Shown: one piece after another, positions 31,960-39,884 of the stretch | Layout: the number at the start of each line of letters is the position of its first letter | Position numbering within the stretch: the first letter of the stretch is position 1 | Assembly: GCA_019114755.1 (NCBI GenBank) | Contig: DXEW01000036.1 | Location: forward strand, 1 to 41,673 | Direction of reading: 5' to 3' | DNA length: 41,673 nt | Source of the DNA: Candidatus Borkfalkia faecavium | GTDB lineage: Bacteria; Bacillota; Clostridia; Christensenellales; Borkfalkiaceae | The notes under the pieces: generated by a model | The model's input: only the letters and a program-made list of their open reading frames with translations | Told to the model about the DNA's origin: nothing | Databases searched by the model: none | Position numbers and translations under genes: made by a program

Positions 31960-32853
31960 ATGGCAAGCGCATTGGCACATCTTTTGAACTTTATATTCCG
32001 CCGTATGCCCGTCATAGAGGACACGGCGAAAGAGCGGGCGCAGAACGCCTCCCGCCGCCCGCCCCGCCCGCCGAAAGGGGTCACGGTGGGCAGCGAGGCG
32101 TACGGCGGCATCCCCTGTGAAACCGTCCGGAAGGCGGGCAACTGCGATACAATGGTGCTGTATATCCACGGCGGCGGCTTTACCACCGGTTCGGCGCGCG
32201 AGCGCAGGGCGGTCACCTTTTATCTGTGCGATAAGCTGGGTTATGACTGCATCGCCTGCGATTACCGTTTGGCGCCCGAACATAAGCTCCCCGCCGCACA
32301 GGAAGACTGTTTTGCCGCCTATTGCGCCGTCGTCGCGCGCTTTCCGCGCCTCATCGTCATGGGCGAGAGCGCGGGCGGCACGCTGGCGCTGACTGCGGTG
32401 CAGCGGGCGCTGCGCGAAGGGCTGCCCGCGCCCCTGGCGGTGGCTGCCTTTTCGCCCGCCGCGGGGATCGGGCTTCGTTTTCCTTCCCATTCTCGAAACG
32501 TTCATACCGACTATATGCTCAAGCGCGACCCGTCCTCGCCGGAACTGCTGGCGAAGATGTGTCCCGACGGCTGCGGCGAAGCATTCTATAAAGACCCGTC
32601 CGTATCCCCGTATTATGGCAGCTTTGCGGGGTTCCCGCCCCTGTTTTTGGCGGCTTCCGACATCGAAACGCTATACGACGACGCGGCGGCATTGCAGAAA
32701 AAGGCGGCGGAAGCGGGCGTGCGCTGCACCTTGATCGTCAAGCGCGGCGTGGTGCACGCCTATCCCGTCATCACGCAGCTGCGCGAAACGAGGGAGACGT
32801 TTGCCGAGATGCAGCATTTTTTCAGGCGGGAGGGCGTCTTATGCGGGAATTGA
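31960..32853 (+). CDS. Alpha/beta hydrolase, hormone-sensitive lipase (HSL) type esterase
   Basis: The 297-residue esterase shows the HSL oxyanion motif HGGGF (residues 70-74), nucleophile Ser137 in GESAGG, a catalytic Asp in ASDIETLYDDA near 240 and His in VVHAYP near 265. The CDYRLAPEHKLPA stretch is typical of the family. It probably removes acyl groups from the glycoside taken up by the operon. The ribosome site ggaaggag lies ten bases before the ATG. Its end overlaps the start of a second, related esterase by 13 bases, so the two are coupled. The order within the operon suggests a substrate carrying more than one kind of acyl group, but this is inference. Confidence 0.93.
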   Translation: MASALAHLLNFIFRRMPVIEDTAKERAQNASRRPPRPPKGVTVGSEAYGGIPCETVRKAGNCDTMVLYIHGGGFTTGSARERRAVTFYLCDKLGYDCIACDYRLAPEHKLPAAQEDCFAAYCAVVARFPRLIVMGESAGGTLALTAVQRALREGLPAPLAVAAFSPAAGIGLRFPSHSRNVHTDYMLKRDPSSPELLAKMCPDGCGEAFYKDPSVSPYYGSFAGFPPLFLAASDIETLYDDAAALQKKAAEAGVRCTLIVKRGVVHAYPVITQLRETRETFAEMQHFFRREGVLCGN

Positions 32854-33683
32854 ACTATCCGTTGCAGGAATTGAACTATCCGTTGCAGGAATTGAATTAT
32901 CCGTCGGCAGGCGGCACTCTGCGGGCGCTGTATTTTGCCGCCCCGCGGCAGGGCGCGCCTCTCATCGTCGATATCCACGGCGGCGGGTTCTGTTCGGGCA
33001 GCGCCGACGGCGACGCCGACCTGTGCGCAAGGCTTGCGCGCGAGACGGGCTGGAATGCCGTATCGCTCGATTACCGCCTCGCGCCCGCGCACCGCTATCC
33101 CGCGGCAGCAGAGGACGTGCGCGCCCTGTATGCCGCCCTGCGCGCAGATGCCTCGCTTCATTTTGACAGGCAGAAAGTCGTCGTCATGGGGCACAGCGCG
33201 GGGGCAAACCTCGCCGTGGCGCTGGTGCGTTCGGAAGGGGCGGCGGGCGCCGTGCTCAACTATCCGTGGCTGAACATCGCCGACAACCGCAGAAAATACC
33301 GCATGGCGAGCATCCCCAAATTCGTCTTGGATTCGTTCGCAAAAAAATACTGCCCCGACAGGGCGCTGCGGCGCGATCCCGCCCTGTCGCCCCTCTATAT
33401 GGGCGGCGAAGAGGCTGCTGCCATGCCGCCGACGCTCGTCGTCACGGCGGGGCAAGACTCTCTCCGCGCCGACGGCATCGCCTTTTGCAAACTGCTGCAA
33501 GGGGCGGGGGTCGGGGTGCGGCATATCGAATACCCCGCCGCCCGCCACGGCTTCATCGAAATAGCGGCAAGCGGCAGGATGAAGAAGAATTTCTACACGA
33601 GCGAAAAGACGGTGCAGGCGCAGCTTGGCTGCTATGAACAGGCGCTTGCCGATATCATCTGTTACATGAGGGAGATCGTATGA
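32841..33683 (+). CDS. Second HSL-type alpha/beta hydrolase with repeated N-terminus
   Basis: The 280-residue esterase has HGGGF (46-50), nucleophile Ser119 in GHSAGAN, an Asp in VTAGQDSLR and His in ARHGFIE. It has the same fold as the preceding esterase but clearly diverged. Its first 22 residues consist of ELNYPLQ repeated in frame (MRELNYPLQELNYPLQELNY), produced by a 21-base tandem duplication at the start codon region. The family similarity begins with SAGGTLRALYF, so the repeat extends rather than breaks the enzyme. It overlaps the upstream esterase by 13 bases and GH78 by four. Confidence 0.92.
   Translation: MRELNYPLQELNYPLQELNYPSAGGTLRALYFAAPRQGAPLIVDIHGGGFCSGSADGDADLCARLARETGWNAVSLDYRLAPAHRYPAAAEDVRALYAALRADASLHFDRQKVVVMGHSAGANLAVALVRSEGAAGAVLNYPWLNIADNRRKYRMASIPKFVLDSFAKKYCPDRALRRDPALSPLYMGGEEAAAMPPTLVVTAGQDSLRADGIAFCKLLQGAGVGVRHIEYPAARHGFIEIAASGRMKKNFYTSEKTVQAQLGCYEQALADIICYMREIV
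32847..32909 (+). repeat. In-frame 21-bp tandem repeat at the esterase N-terminus
   Basis: gaattgaactatccgttgcag occurs at 32847 and 32868 without change and at 32889 with a few changes. It encodes ELNYPLQ and keeps the reading frame. Confidence 0.95.
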
Positions 33684-36223
33684 AAGCCATCAATTTAAGA
33701 ACGGAATATCTGAAAGACCCCATAGGGATCGACATAAAAAATCCCCGCCTTATGTGGAACTGCGAGGGCGGGAAAAAGCAGACGGCATACCGCATTATAG
33801 CTGTGTCGGACGGTAAAGAAGTGTGGGACAGCGGAAAAGTGATGTCATCCTCAATGCGCGCCGAATATCCCCAGCCGCCTAAATCGCGGCAGAAGGTGGA
33901 GTGGAGCGTAACCCTCTGGGACGAAAATGACAAAGAGGGGGAGAGCGCCTCGGCAGCGTTTGAATACGGGCTTTTAAAAGCATCCGACTGGCAGGCGCAG
34001 TGGATCGCGGGCGACTACCGCGTAAACAAAAAACAGCGTTACCCCGTCGACTGTTTCAAAAAAGATTTTACCGCCATCGGTGTTGTAAAGGCGCGGCTGT
34101 ACGCCGCCGCCTGCGGGCTTTATGAAGTGAAGATAAACGGCGGGCGCGTTGGCAACTTTGTGCTCGCTCCCGGACATACCGACTACACAAAGCGCATACA
34201 GTACCAGACCTACGACGTAACCGAACTTATAAAGAGCGGCACTAACATAATCACCGCCGAACTTGCGGACGGTTGGTACCGCGGAAGCTGCGGCGCGTGG
34301 GGCTTGCGCAATCAGTACGGCACGCAGACCAAACTGCTCGTTCAGCTGGAACTGACCGACGAACGCGGCAATATCACCCGCATATGCACGGACGAAAGCT
34401 GGGCGTGGTCGAATGACGGTCCAATAACATTTGCCGACAATAAAGACGGCGAGATCGTCGATGCCCGAAAGAAGCCGACTTATAGTGGCAGGGCAAAGAC
34501 CGTAAAGTGCAAAGTAGTTCCTTTGGCTTCCAACAACGTTGCCCTCACCGAGCACGAACAGTTCAAAAACCCCAAGGTGATCACTACGCCCAAAGGGAAT
34601 AAGGTGCTCGACTTCGGGCAGAACATCGCGGGGTATATCGCGTTTACCATAAACGCAAAGGCGGGGCAAAGATTAAAGCTGCGCTTCGGCGAAATGTTCG
34701 ACGGTGAAGGTGAATTCACGCAGAAGAACATTCAGTGCGCCACCAAAAAGCGCGCGACTCCATTGCAGCAGGTCATATATACTTGTAAAGACGGTGTAAA
34801 TAATTATAAGACCAAATTTGCCATATTCGGCTTTCAGTACGTCCTTGTCGAGGGCGACGCGGAGTGGAAAGCGGACGACTTTACGGCCGTCGCCGTGTAT
34901 TCGGATATGCAGCCGACGCTCTCGTTCGACTGTTCGCACAATCTTATAAACAGGTTTGTGCAGAACACTATGTGGTCGGCAAAGAATAACCACGCCGACG
35001 TTCCCACCGACTGCCCCACGCGCGAGCGTCACGGCTGGACGGGCGACGCGCAGATCTTCGTCAATACGGCGAGCTATCTGTTCGATTACGACGCCTTCGG
35101 CCGCAAGTACATCAACGATATGAACGACGGCTGCCGCAAAAACGGCTGTTATCGCCAGATCACCCCCAAGGGCGGCATCGATTTTTACATGAATACAATG
35201 GACGGATCGGCGGGCTGGTCGGACGCGGGCGTGCTCATTCCGTACAGGTTATGGAAGCAGTACGGCGACGACCGCATCATAAAGCAAGACTACGCCGCCA
35301 TGAAAAAGTACGCCATGTATAAGATCAAGACGTTGGGCAAGTGGTATCTTACGGCTCTGCCCACGGGCGTGGGGTGCAAATACCGCAAGTATATATCAAA
35401 CTACGGGCAGTCTTACGGCGAATGGGCGGAGCCCGTCGACGTGAATGCGTTCCGCATTTCCGATTTCGTCTGCCCTCACCCGGAAGAGACCACGGCGTAT
35501 ATTGTGTATATGCTCGGACATATGGCGGAGATCGCCGCCGCGCTCGGCAAAAAAGAGGATGAGGCGCTGTATAAAAAATATGCCGACAGGGCAAGGCTGG
35601 GATATCAGAAGCTGATCGAAACAAAGAAGTATTCTTACGATACCGACCGCCAGGCAAAGCTCGTCCGCCCGTTGTATATGGGGCTTTTGAATAAAGAACA
35701 GGAGGAGTTTGCCAAAAAGCGCCTCATACAAGCGCTGGAAAATTACGGCTGGCGGCTGGGCACGGGCTTTTTGTCCACCCCGTTTATTCTCTACGTTCTT
35801 GCCGATATGGACATCGAGTACGCCTATCGCCTTTTGGAAAACGAAGAGATGCCCGGCTGGCTTTTCATGCCGAAGATGGGCGCGAATACCATATGGGAGA
35901 GCTGGGAAGGCACAAAGGCGCAGGGCGGCGTGGCCTCTTTGAACCATTACTCCAAGGGCGCGGTGTGCGAATGGCTGTTCGGGCAGATGTGCGGCATAAA
36001 CGTAGACGGCGAAAACAAGTTCCGCATCGCCCCCAAACCTGGCGGCAGATTGACTTATGCAAGGGCGGAGTACCAAAGCGTATACGGCAAGGTCGCCTGC
36101 GGCTGGCAAAAGACGGAAAAGGGCTATACCTACGCCGTCACCGTCCCCGCCAACTGCACGGCAGAATTCATCCTGCCGGATGGCTGTAAAAAGACGCTCA
36201 CTGCGGGCGAATATACTTTTTAA
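33680..36223 (+). CDS. Alpha-L-rhamnosidase, GH78
   Basis: The enzyme removes terminal alpha-L-rhamnose. The 847-residue protein has the GH78 order: an N-terminal beta domain (NLRTEYLKDPIGIDIKNPRLMWN), the accessory beta-sandwich domains with ADGWYRGSCG near 196-206 and VLDFGQNIAGYI near 312-324, then the (alpha/alpha)6 barrel. Likely catalytic residues are Glu449 in DCPTRERHGWTGD and Glu740 in NTIWESWEGTK. The C-terminal beta domain ends in PDGCKKTLTAGEYTF. No signal peptide is present. The gene overlaps the second esterase (ATGA). Its codon use, with many ATA, AAA and TTT codons, is more AT-rich than its operon partners, hinting at a later addition to the operon. Confidence 0.95.
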   Translation: MKAINLRTEYLKDPIGIDIKNPRLMWNCEGGKKQTAYRIIAVSDGKEVWDSGKVMSSSMRAEYPQPPKSRQKVEWSVTLWDENDKEGESASAAFEYGLLKASDWQAQWIAGDYRVNKKQRYPVDCFKKDFTAIGVVKARLYAAACGLYEVKINGGRVGNFVLAPGHTDYTKRIQYQTYDVTELIKSGTNIITAELADGWYRGSCGAWGLRNQYGTQTKLLVQLELTDERGNITRICTDESWAWSNDGPITFADNKDGEIVDARKKPTYSGRAKTVKCKVVPLASNNVALTEHEQFKNPKVITTPKGNKVLDFGQNIAGYIAFTINAKAGQRLKLRFGEMFDGEGEFTQKNIQCATKKRATPLQQVIYTCKDGVNNYKTKFAIFGFQYVLVEGDAEWKADDFTAVAVYSDMQPTLSFDCSHNLINRFVQNTMWSAKNNHADVPTDCPTRERHGWTGDAQIFVNTASYLFDYDAFGRKYINDMNDGCRKNGCYRQITPKGGIDFYMNTMDGSAGWSDAGVLIPYRLWKQYGDDRIIKQDYAAMKKYAMYKIKTLGKWYLTALPTGVGCKYRKYISNYGQSYGEWAEPVDVNAFRISDFVCPHPEETTAYIVYMLGHMAEIAAALGKKEDEALYKKYADRARLGYQKLIETKKYSYDTDRQAKLVRPLYMGLLNKEQEEFAKKRLIQALENYGWRLGTGFLSTPFILYVLADMDIEYAYRLLENEEMPGWLFMPKMGANTIWESWEGTKAQGGVASLNHYSKGAVCEWLFGQMCGINVDGENKFRIAPKPGGRLTYARAEYQSVYGKVACGWQKTEKGYTYAVTVPANCTAEFILPDGCKKTLTAGEYTF

Positions 36224-36240
36224 GCAGCAACTTGTCATAG

Positions 36241-36278
36241 GCCCGCGGCGGGGCTCATTTCTGAGCCCCGCCGCGGGC
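36241..36278 (+). terminator. Strong hairpin after GH78
   Basis: A perfect 17-bp stem gcccgcggcggggctca with loop tttc. The following ctgctctatattt is only moderately T-rich. Confidence 0.75.
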
Positions 36279-36325
36279 CTGCTCTATATTTAGTGGATAA
36301 CATGATTTATGGATTTTACCGCAGT

Positions 36326-36356
36326 GCTCGTTCCCCGGAACGGGCCTATTTTTATT
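36326..36356 (+). terminator. Second terminator upstream of the invertible element
   Basis: gctcgttc-cccg-gaacgggc followed by ctatttttattt. It insulates the polysaccharide region from the glycoside operon. Confidence 0.85.
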
Positions 36357-36360
36357 TGAA

Positions 36361-36486
36361 AAAGTACACTTTTTTGGAAAAGCCCAAAGGGCCCGAAACT
36401 GACAAAAAGTGACATATAATTGCCCTTTCATTGTACCAAATATGAAGATACATGTCAATGGTTTGGCGTCCAAAAAAGTGTACATT
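36361..36486. promoter_or_regulatory. Putative invertible promoter element (phase switch) with 18-bp inverted repeats
   Basis: The left repeat aaagtacacttttttgga (36361-36378) and the right repeat tccaaaaaagtgtacatt (36469-36486) are inverted copies with one mismatch. They enclose 90 bases. The enclosed part holds a near-consensus promoter on the minus strand and none of equal quality on the plus strand. Inversion would turn it toward the recombinase-like gene and the glycosyltransferases. This architecture is that of invertible promoters controlling surface structures. Flipping itself is not visible in one sequence. Confidence 0.7.
36430..36458 (-). promoter_or_regulatory. Promoter inside the inverted repeats, pointing away from the polysaccharide genes
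   Basis: On the minus strand TTGACA (36453-36458), 17-base spacer, TACAAT (36430-36435). In this orientation it reads through the left repeat toward the terminators behind GH78. Confidence 0.8.
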
Positions 36487-36540
36487 ATTGGACGAGAAAA
36501 GAAAGGGCAGTGGGGAGGAGCAAAAAGGAAGGAAAAAGTT

Positions 36541-37110
36541 GTGTCGGTATACGGCTATGCGCGAATTTCGGCGGGGAAAGGCCTGAAAATACAGGTCAAA
36601 GCCCTGTCGGAAGAAGTAAAAGAAGAAAATATCGTCACGGACGCTGCGGGCGCCAACGCTTTTTGCGCGCTTTTGGGGCGATTACAAGCGGGAGACCTGC
36701 TGGTGGTGCCGTCTTTAGAGGCGCTCGGCAGCAGCTACGAAGCTGTGTTGCAGGCGTGGAAGCAGGTGACGGGCACGGGCGCGGACATTCGCGTGCTGGA
36801 CTTGCCGCTGCTGGATACGCGGCAGGGCGCGCAAGTGAGCGGCATCGTGCAGCAGGTGCTGGGCTTTGCGGCGGAGCGTGACAAAAAGCGCACCAGCCTG
36901 CAGGCGCAGGGAATCGCGGCGGCAAAGGAGCGCGGGGTGCGGTTCGGGCGGCCGTGCGTGGAGTACACGCAGGAGTTCATCGCCGCGGCGGAAGCCTTCC
37001 GCAAACGGCAGATCACCCTGCCGCAGGCGTTAGAGCGCACAGGCATCAAAAAATCGTCCTTCTACTACCACCTGAAACGCCTGGCAGAACTGGGACTGAT
37101 TTCGGCGTAA
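36541..37110 (+). CDS. Serine recombinase (resolvase/invertase)-like protein with altered active site
   Basis: The 189-residue protein aligns with resolvase-type serine recombinases. YGYARIS keeps Arg8 and the catalytic Ser10, and VTDAAG keeps the Asp. But the LDRLGR motif reads LEALGS, so Glu60, Ala61 and Ser64 replace Asp, Arg and Arg, and the segment with the other catalytic Arg (GSS.DR) is shortened. A C-terminal helix-turn-helix is intact (ITLPQALERTGIKKSSFYYHLKRL). The GTG start follows ggaagga at nine bases. It lies between the inverted repeats and the glycosyltransferase genes. It may act as a DNA-binding regulator of the locus rather than as an active recombinase; activity is not excluded. 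Confidence 0.85.
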   Translation: MSVYGYARISAGKGLKIQVKALSEEVKEENIVTDAAGANAFCALLGRLQAGDLLVVPSLEALGSSYEAVLQAWKQVTGTGADIRVLDLPLLDTRQGAQVSGIVQQVLGFAAERDKKRTSLQAQGIAAAKERGVRFGRPCVEYTQEFIAAAEAFRKRQITLPQALERTGIKKSSFYYHLKRLAELGLISA

Positions 37111-37147
37111 AGAATGTGGTCGGAAAAATTTTATAGGAGAATACAGA

Positions 37148-39838
37148 ATGAAAGCGAATTATAAAATGGATGTAAAAAATATGGAAACAGTTTCAGTCGG
37201 ACAAGCGGAATCGAAAAAACAGCCGTTTGTTTCCGTCGTTATGCCGATGTACAATCAGGAAAAGTATATCGTCAAATGTTTGGAAAGTGTGCTTTGTCAA
37301 ACTTTGCGGGATATCGAGATCATTGTTGTGAATGACGGCTCAACAGATTGTTCGCTTTCGATCGTCCAAAAATATGCTGAAGCAGATGAGCGCATCCTTA
37401 TTATTGATAAATCGAACACGGGATATGGTAATTCTGTCAATCTCGGCATGCGTCGCGCCACGGGCCAATATATCGGCATTGTAGAGACGGATGATTTTAT
37501 AGCTCCCGATATGTTTGAAACGTTGTACGGCCTTTCGGAAGGCGGAACGGTGGATGTTGTTAAAGGAAATTTTTATGATTATTACGAGCATATTGGCCGT
37601 GCGCCAGAACCTGTTGAAAACAGTGAGCGGCGCGATATGCCGGATGTACAAGAGAAATTCACGATCCGGCAGTATCCGCAAATTTTATGGGGGCACCCGT
37701 CTGTTTGGAGTGCAATTTATCGCCGTGAATTTTTAATAGAAAATCATATCGTTATGAAAGAAGTGAAGGGCGGCGGCTGGGTGGACAATCCATTCTTTTT
37801 TGAGACGCTGTGCAAAGCGGAAAGCGTAAAATGGACGCGTCGCCCTCTGTATTATTATCGGAAAACGAGTGCAAATTCTTCTTCGACGGGTGTAGTTGAT
37901 CCCAATCTCCCGTTTGACAGGATGAATGACAACCTTGACGTGATCGAAAAGAGCGGATATACTGACGACGTTACGCTGCGTTACGCTTATTCTCGCGCCT
38001 TGATGTACGCAAACGGTGCGTTGAAGGAGAGCGATTACGAGCATAACTATGCTCTGATCGATGCAAAGGCGAAAAATCTTTTGCAGCGTTGCGATGTGGA
38101 AGTGTTCCGAAAGTATTTTAATCTTCGCGATTGTTATGAGTATTACGAATTTACTTCGCCGCTGAAAGCCATCAACGATACCTTTCCGAAGATATTGATC
38201 TACAATTGGCTCCCATATGATAACCCGTGGCATTGGGGCGGAGGGGTGACCGTATATTGTAAAAACCTGATCGATACGATCATCAAAAAATATCCGTTCG
38301 CGCAGATATACTTTTTGTCTTCTGGCTTTGCTTATTCTGCCGAGCGGCTGGATACGTTTATCCGGAAAATACCGAGCGCTTATAAAGAACATTGCAGGCA
38401 GTACGAGATCGTCAATTCACCAGTGCCCGCCGCACAGGACAAACTGTTCGTCAATCCGCTCGTGGCGCTGCAAAACGAAAAGCTGAAAGAGACCTTCAAA
38501 CAATTCATGCAAGAGAACGGTCCGTTTGCGGCGATCCACTTTAATAACATAGAGGGGATCTCTCTCGACGTGCTGGATCTGAAGCAAGATTTTCCGCAGA
38601 CAAGGTTTGTCTATTCCATGCATAATTATGTACCTATCTGCGTGACGGGATTTTATTATCAGCGCCATAATCATTGTAATTGTGACCCGGCGCATACAGC
38701 AAAAGATTGTATTTTGTGCACGCGGAAGATCATTTTGAAGGATATTGCAGATTCGGTCTATAAAAGCGCCCAGTTCGGCGTGCCGCCCGAAAAGCAGTGT
38801 TCAAAGGCGCGTTGGGTCAAGCGTTTCGGCTTTGATCGTTTGGATGAAGACGTAAAAGAAGATGATATTTTGCGCTTTGCACAGACGGCGACGGCAAAGC
38901 TCAATCAAAATTGTGACAGTATTTTGGCAGTCTCTAAGCGAGTGTACGATATCGCGGCGGAAAACGGTTTAGATAAAAATAAATTGGCCGTGTCGTATAT
39001 CGGAACAGAGGTCGCCAAGCGGCAGGTGGGCAAGTCTCTGTATAAGCCGAAAAACGGGCTGAAAGTTGTATTTTTAGGGAACAGCATCAGTTATGAAGAA
39101 AAGGGATATCCTTTCTTTTTGGATACGCTCGAGCAGCTGAGCGGCAAATATGCCTCGCAGATCGACCTCGTTTTGACCGTCCGAGACGCGCAGCATGCCG
39201 AAATCTATCAGATGCTGAAAAAATTCCGTTCCGTCAAGGTCATTCAGGGATATACGCATGCAGACCTTGTGAATATATTTGAAGGTTGTAATCTGAGCAT
39301 TGTACCTGTATTGTGGGAAGATAACTTGCCGCAGATCGCTATCGAATCGGCTGCATATGGCGTACCGGTGCTCGCCAGCAGCTGTGGCGGAGCTTCGGAG
39401 CTGACGGATAACGAATTGTTCCGCTTTGAAGGCGGCAATGCAAAGGATATGCTCGCCAAACTCATCCATTTTGTAGAGCATCCGGAAAATCTCGATACAT
39501 ATTGGAATGGTTATCACGGCTTGATGACCATGGAACGGCATTTGCAAGAGCTGCTGCCGCATTACGGGCTGCCTGTGCAGCCAGAGCCGCTGCAGATCGC
39601 GATGCAAGATTACTCGTTCCTGTTGATGGAAAACGAATTTCTGCGCGAGCATGTCGTCATAGACGGGAACGCCGCAGACGACAGAGCGCTGCGCCGTGAG
39701 CTGGAAGAGGCGCGCGAACGCATCAAGGCGTTGGAAGCAAACGAGCGTACGGTCGCCAAGCTGAATAAACTGCTGCCGCCCGGTTCGCTGCGCAGAAAAA
39801 TAGTAAAACGGTTTTTTGGAAATAATAAAAACAAATAA
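37148..39838 (+). CDS. Two-domain glycosyltransferase (GT2 plus GT4-like)
   Basis: This 896-residue cytoplasmic enzyme probably builds a surface polysaccharide. Residues 25-250 are a GT-A domain of family GT2 with VSVVMPMYNQEKYI, VNDGSTD (61-67) and the metal-binding ETDD (113-116). Residues of about 350-820 are a GT-B domain: WHWGGGVTVYCKNLI at its start, a Cys/His cluster (HNHCNCDPAHTAKDCILCTRK near 505-525) and a C-terminal donor site EDNLPQIAIESAAYGVPVLASSCGG. The end (RRELEEARERIKALEAN) is a coiled coil. aggag precedes the ATG by eight bases. The gene is clearly less GC-rich than the window's core and follows the recombinase-like gene by 37 bases. Confidence 0.94.
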   Translation: MKANYKMDVKNMETVSVGQAESKKQPFVSVVMPMYNQEKYIVKCLESVLCQTLRDIEIIVVNDGSTDCSLSIVQKYAEADERILIIDKSNTGYGNSVNLGMRRATGQYIGIVETDDFIAPDMFETLYGLSEGGTVDVVKGNFYDYYEHIGRAPEPVENSERRDMPDVQEKFTIRQYPQILWGHPSVWSAIYRREFLIENHIVMKEVKGGGWVDNPFFFETLCKAESVKWTRRPLYYYRKTSANSSSTGVVDPNLPFDRMNDNLDVIEKSGYTDDVTLRYAYSRALMYANGALKESDYEHNYALIDAKAKNLLQRCDVEVFRKYFNLRDCYEYYEFTSPLKAINDTFPKILIYNWLPYDNPWHWGGGVTVYCKNLIDTIIKKYPFAQIYFLSSGFAYSAERLDTFIRKIPSAYKEHCRQYEIVNSPVPAAQDKLFVNPLVALQNEKLKETFKQFMQENGPFAAIHFNNIEGISLDVLDLKQDFPQTRFVYSMHNYVPICVTGFYYQRHNHCNCDPAHTAKDCILCTRKIILKDIADSVYKSAQFGVPPEKQCSKARWVKRFGFDRLDEDVKEDDILRFAQTATAKLNQNCDSILAVSKRVYDIAAENGLDKNKLAVSYIGTEVAKRQVGKSLYKPKNGLKVVFLGNSISYEEKGYPFFLDTLEQLSGKYASQIDLVLTVRDAQHAEIYQMLKKFRSVKVIQGYTHADLVNIFEGCNLSIVPVLWEDNLPQIAIESAAYGVPVLASSCGGASELTDNELFRFEGGNAKDMLAKLIHFVEHPENLDTYWNGYHGLMTMERHLQELLPHYGLPVQPEPLQIAMQDYSFLLMENEFLREHVVIDGNAADDRALRRELEEARERIKALEANERTVAKLNKLLPPGSLRRKIVKRFFGNNKNK

Positions 39839-39884
39839 TTATTTATATCAATATTACATTTAACATAAAAGAGGAAATGTTAAA

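Noticed and set aside
36361-36486. Ends of a miniature transposon
   Set aside because: No target-site duplication flanks the repeats and the enclosed part is a promoter; a nearby recombinase-like gene and glycan genes fit a switch better.
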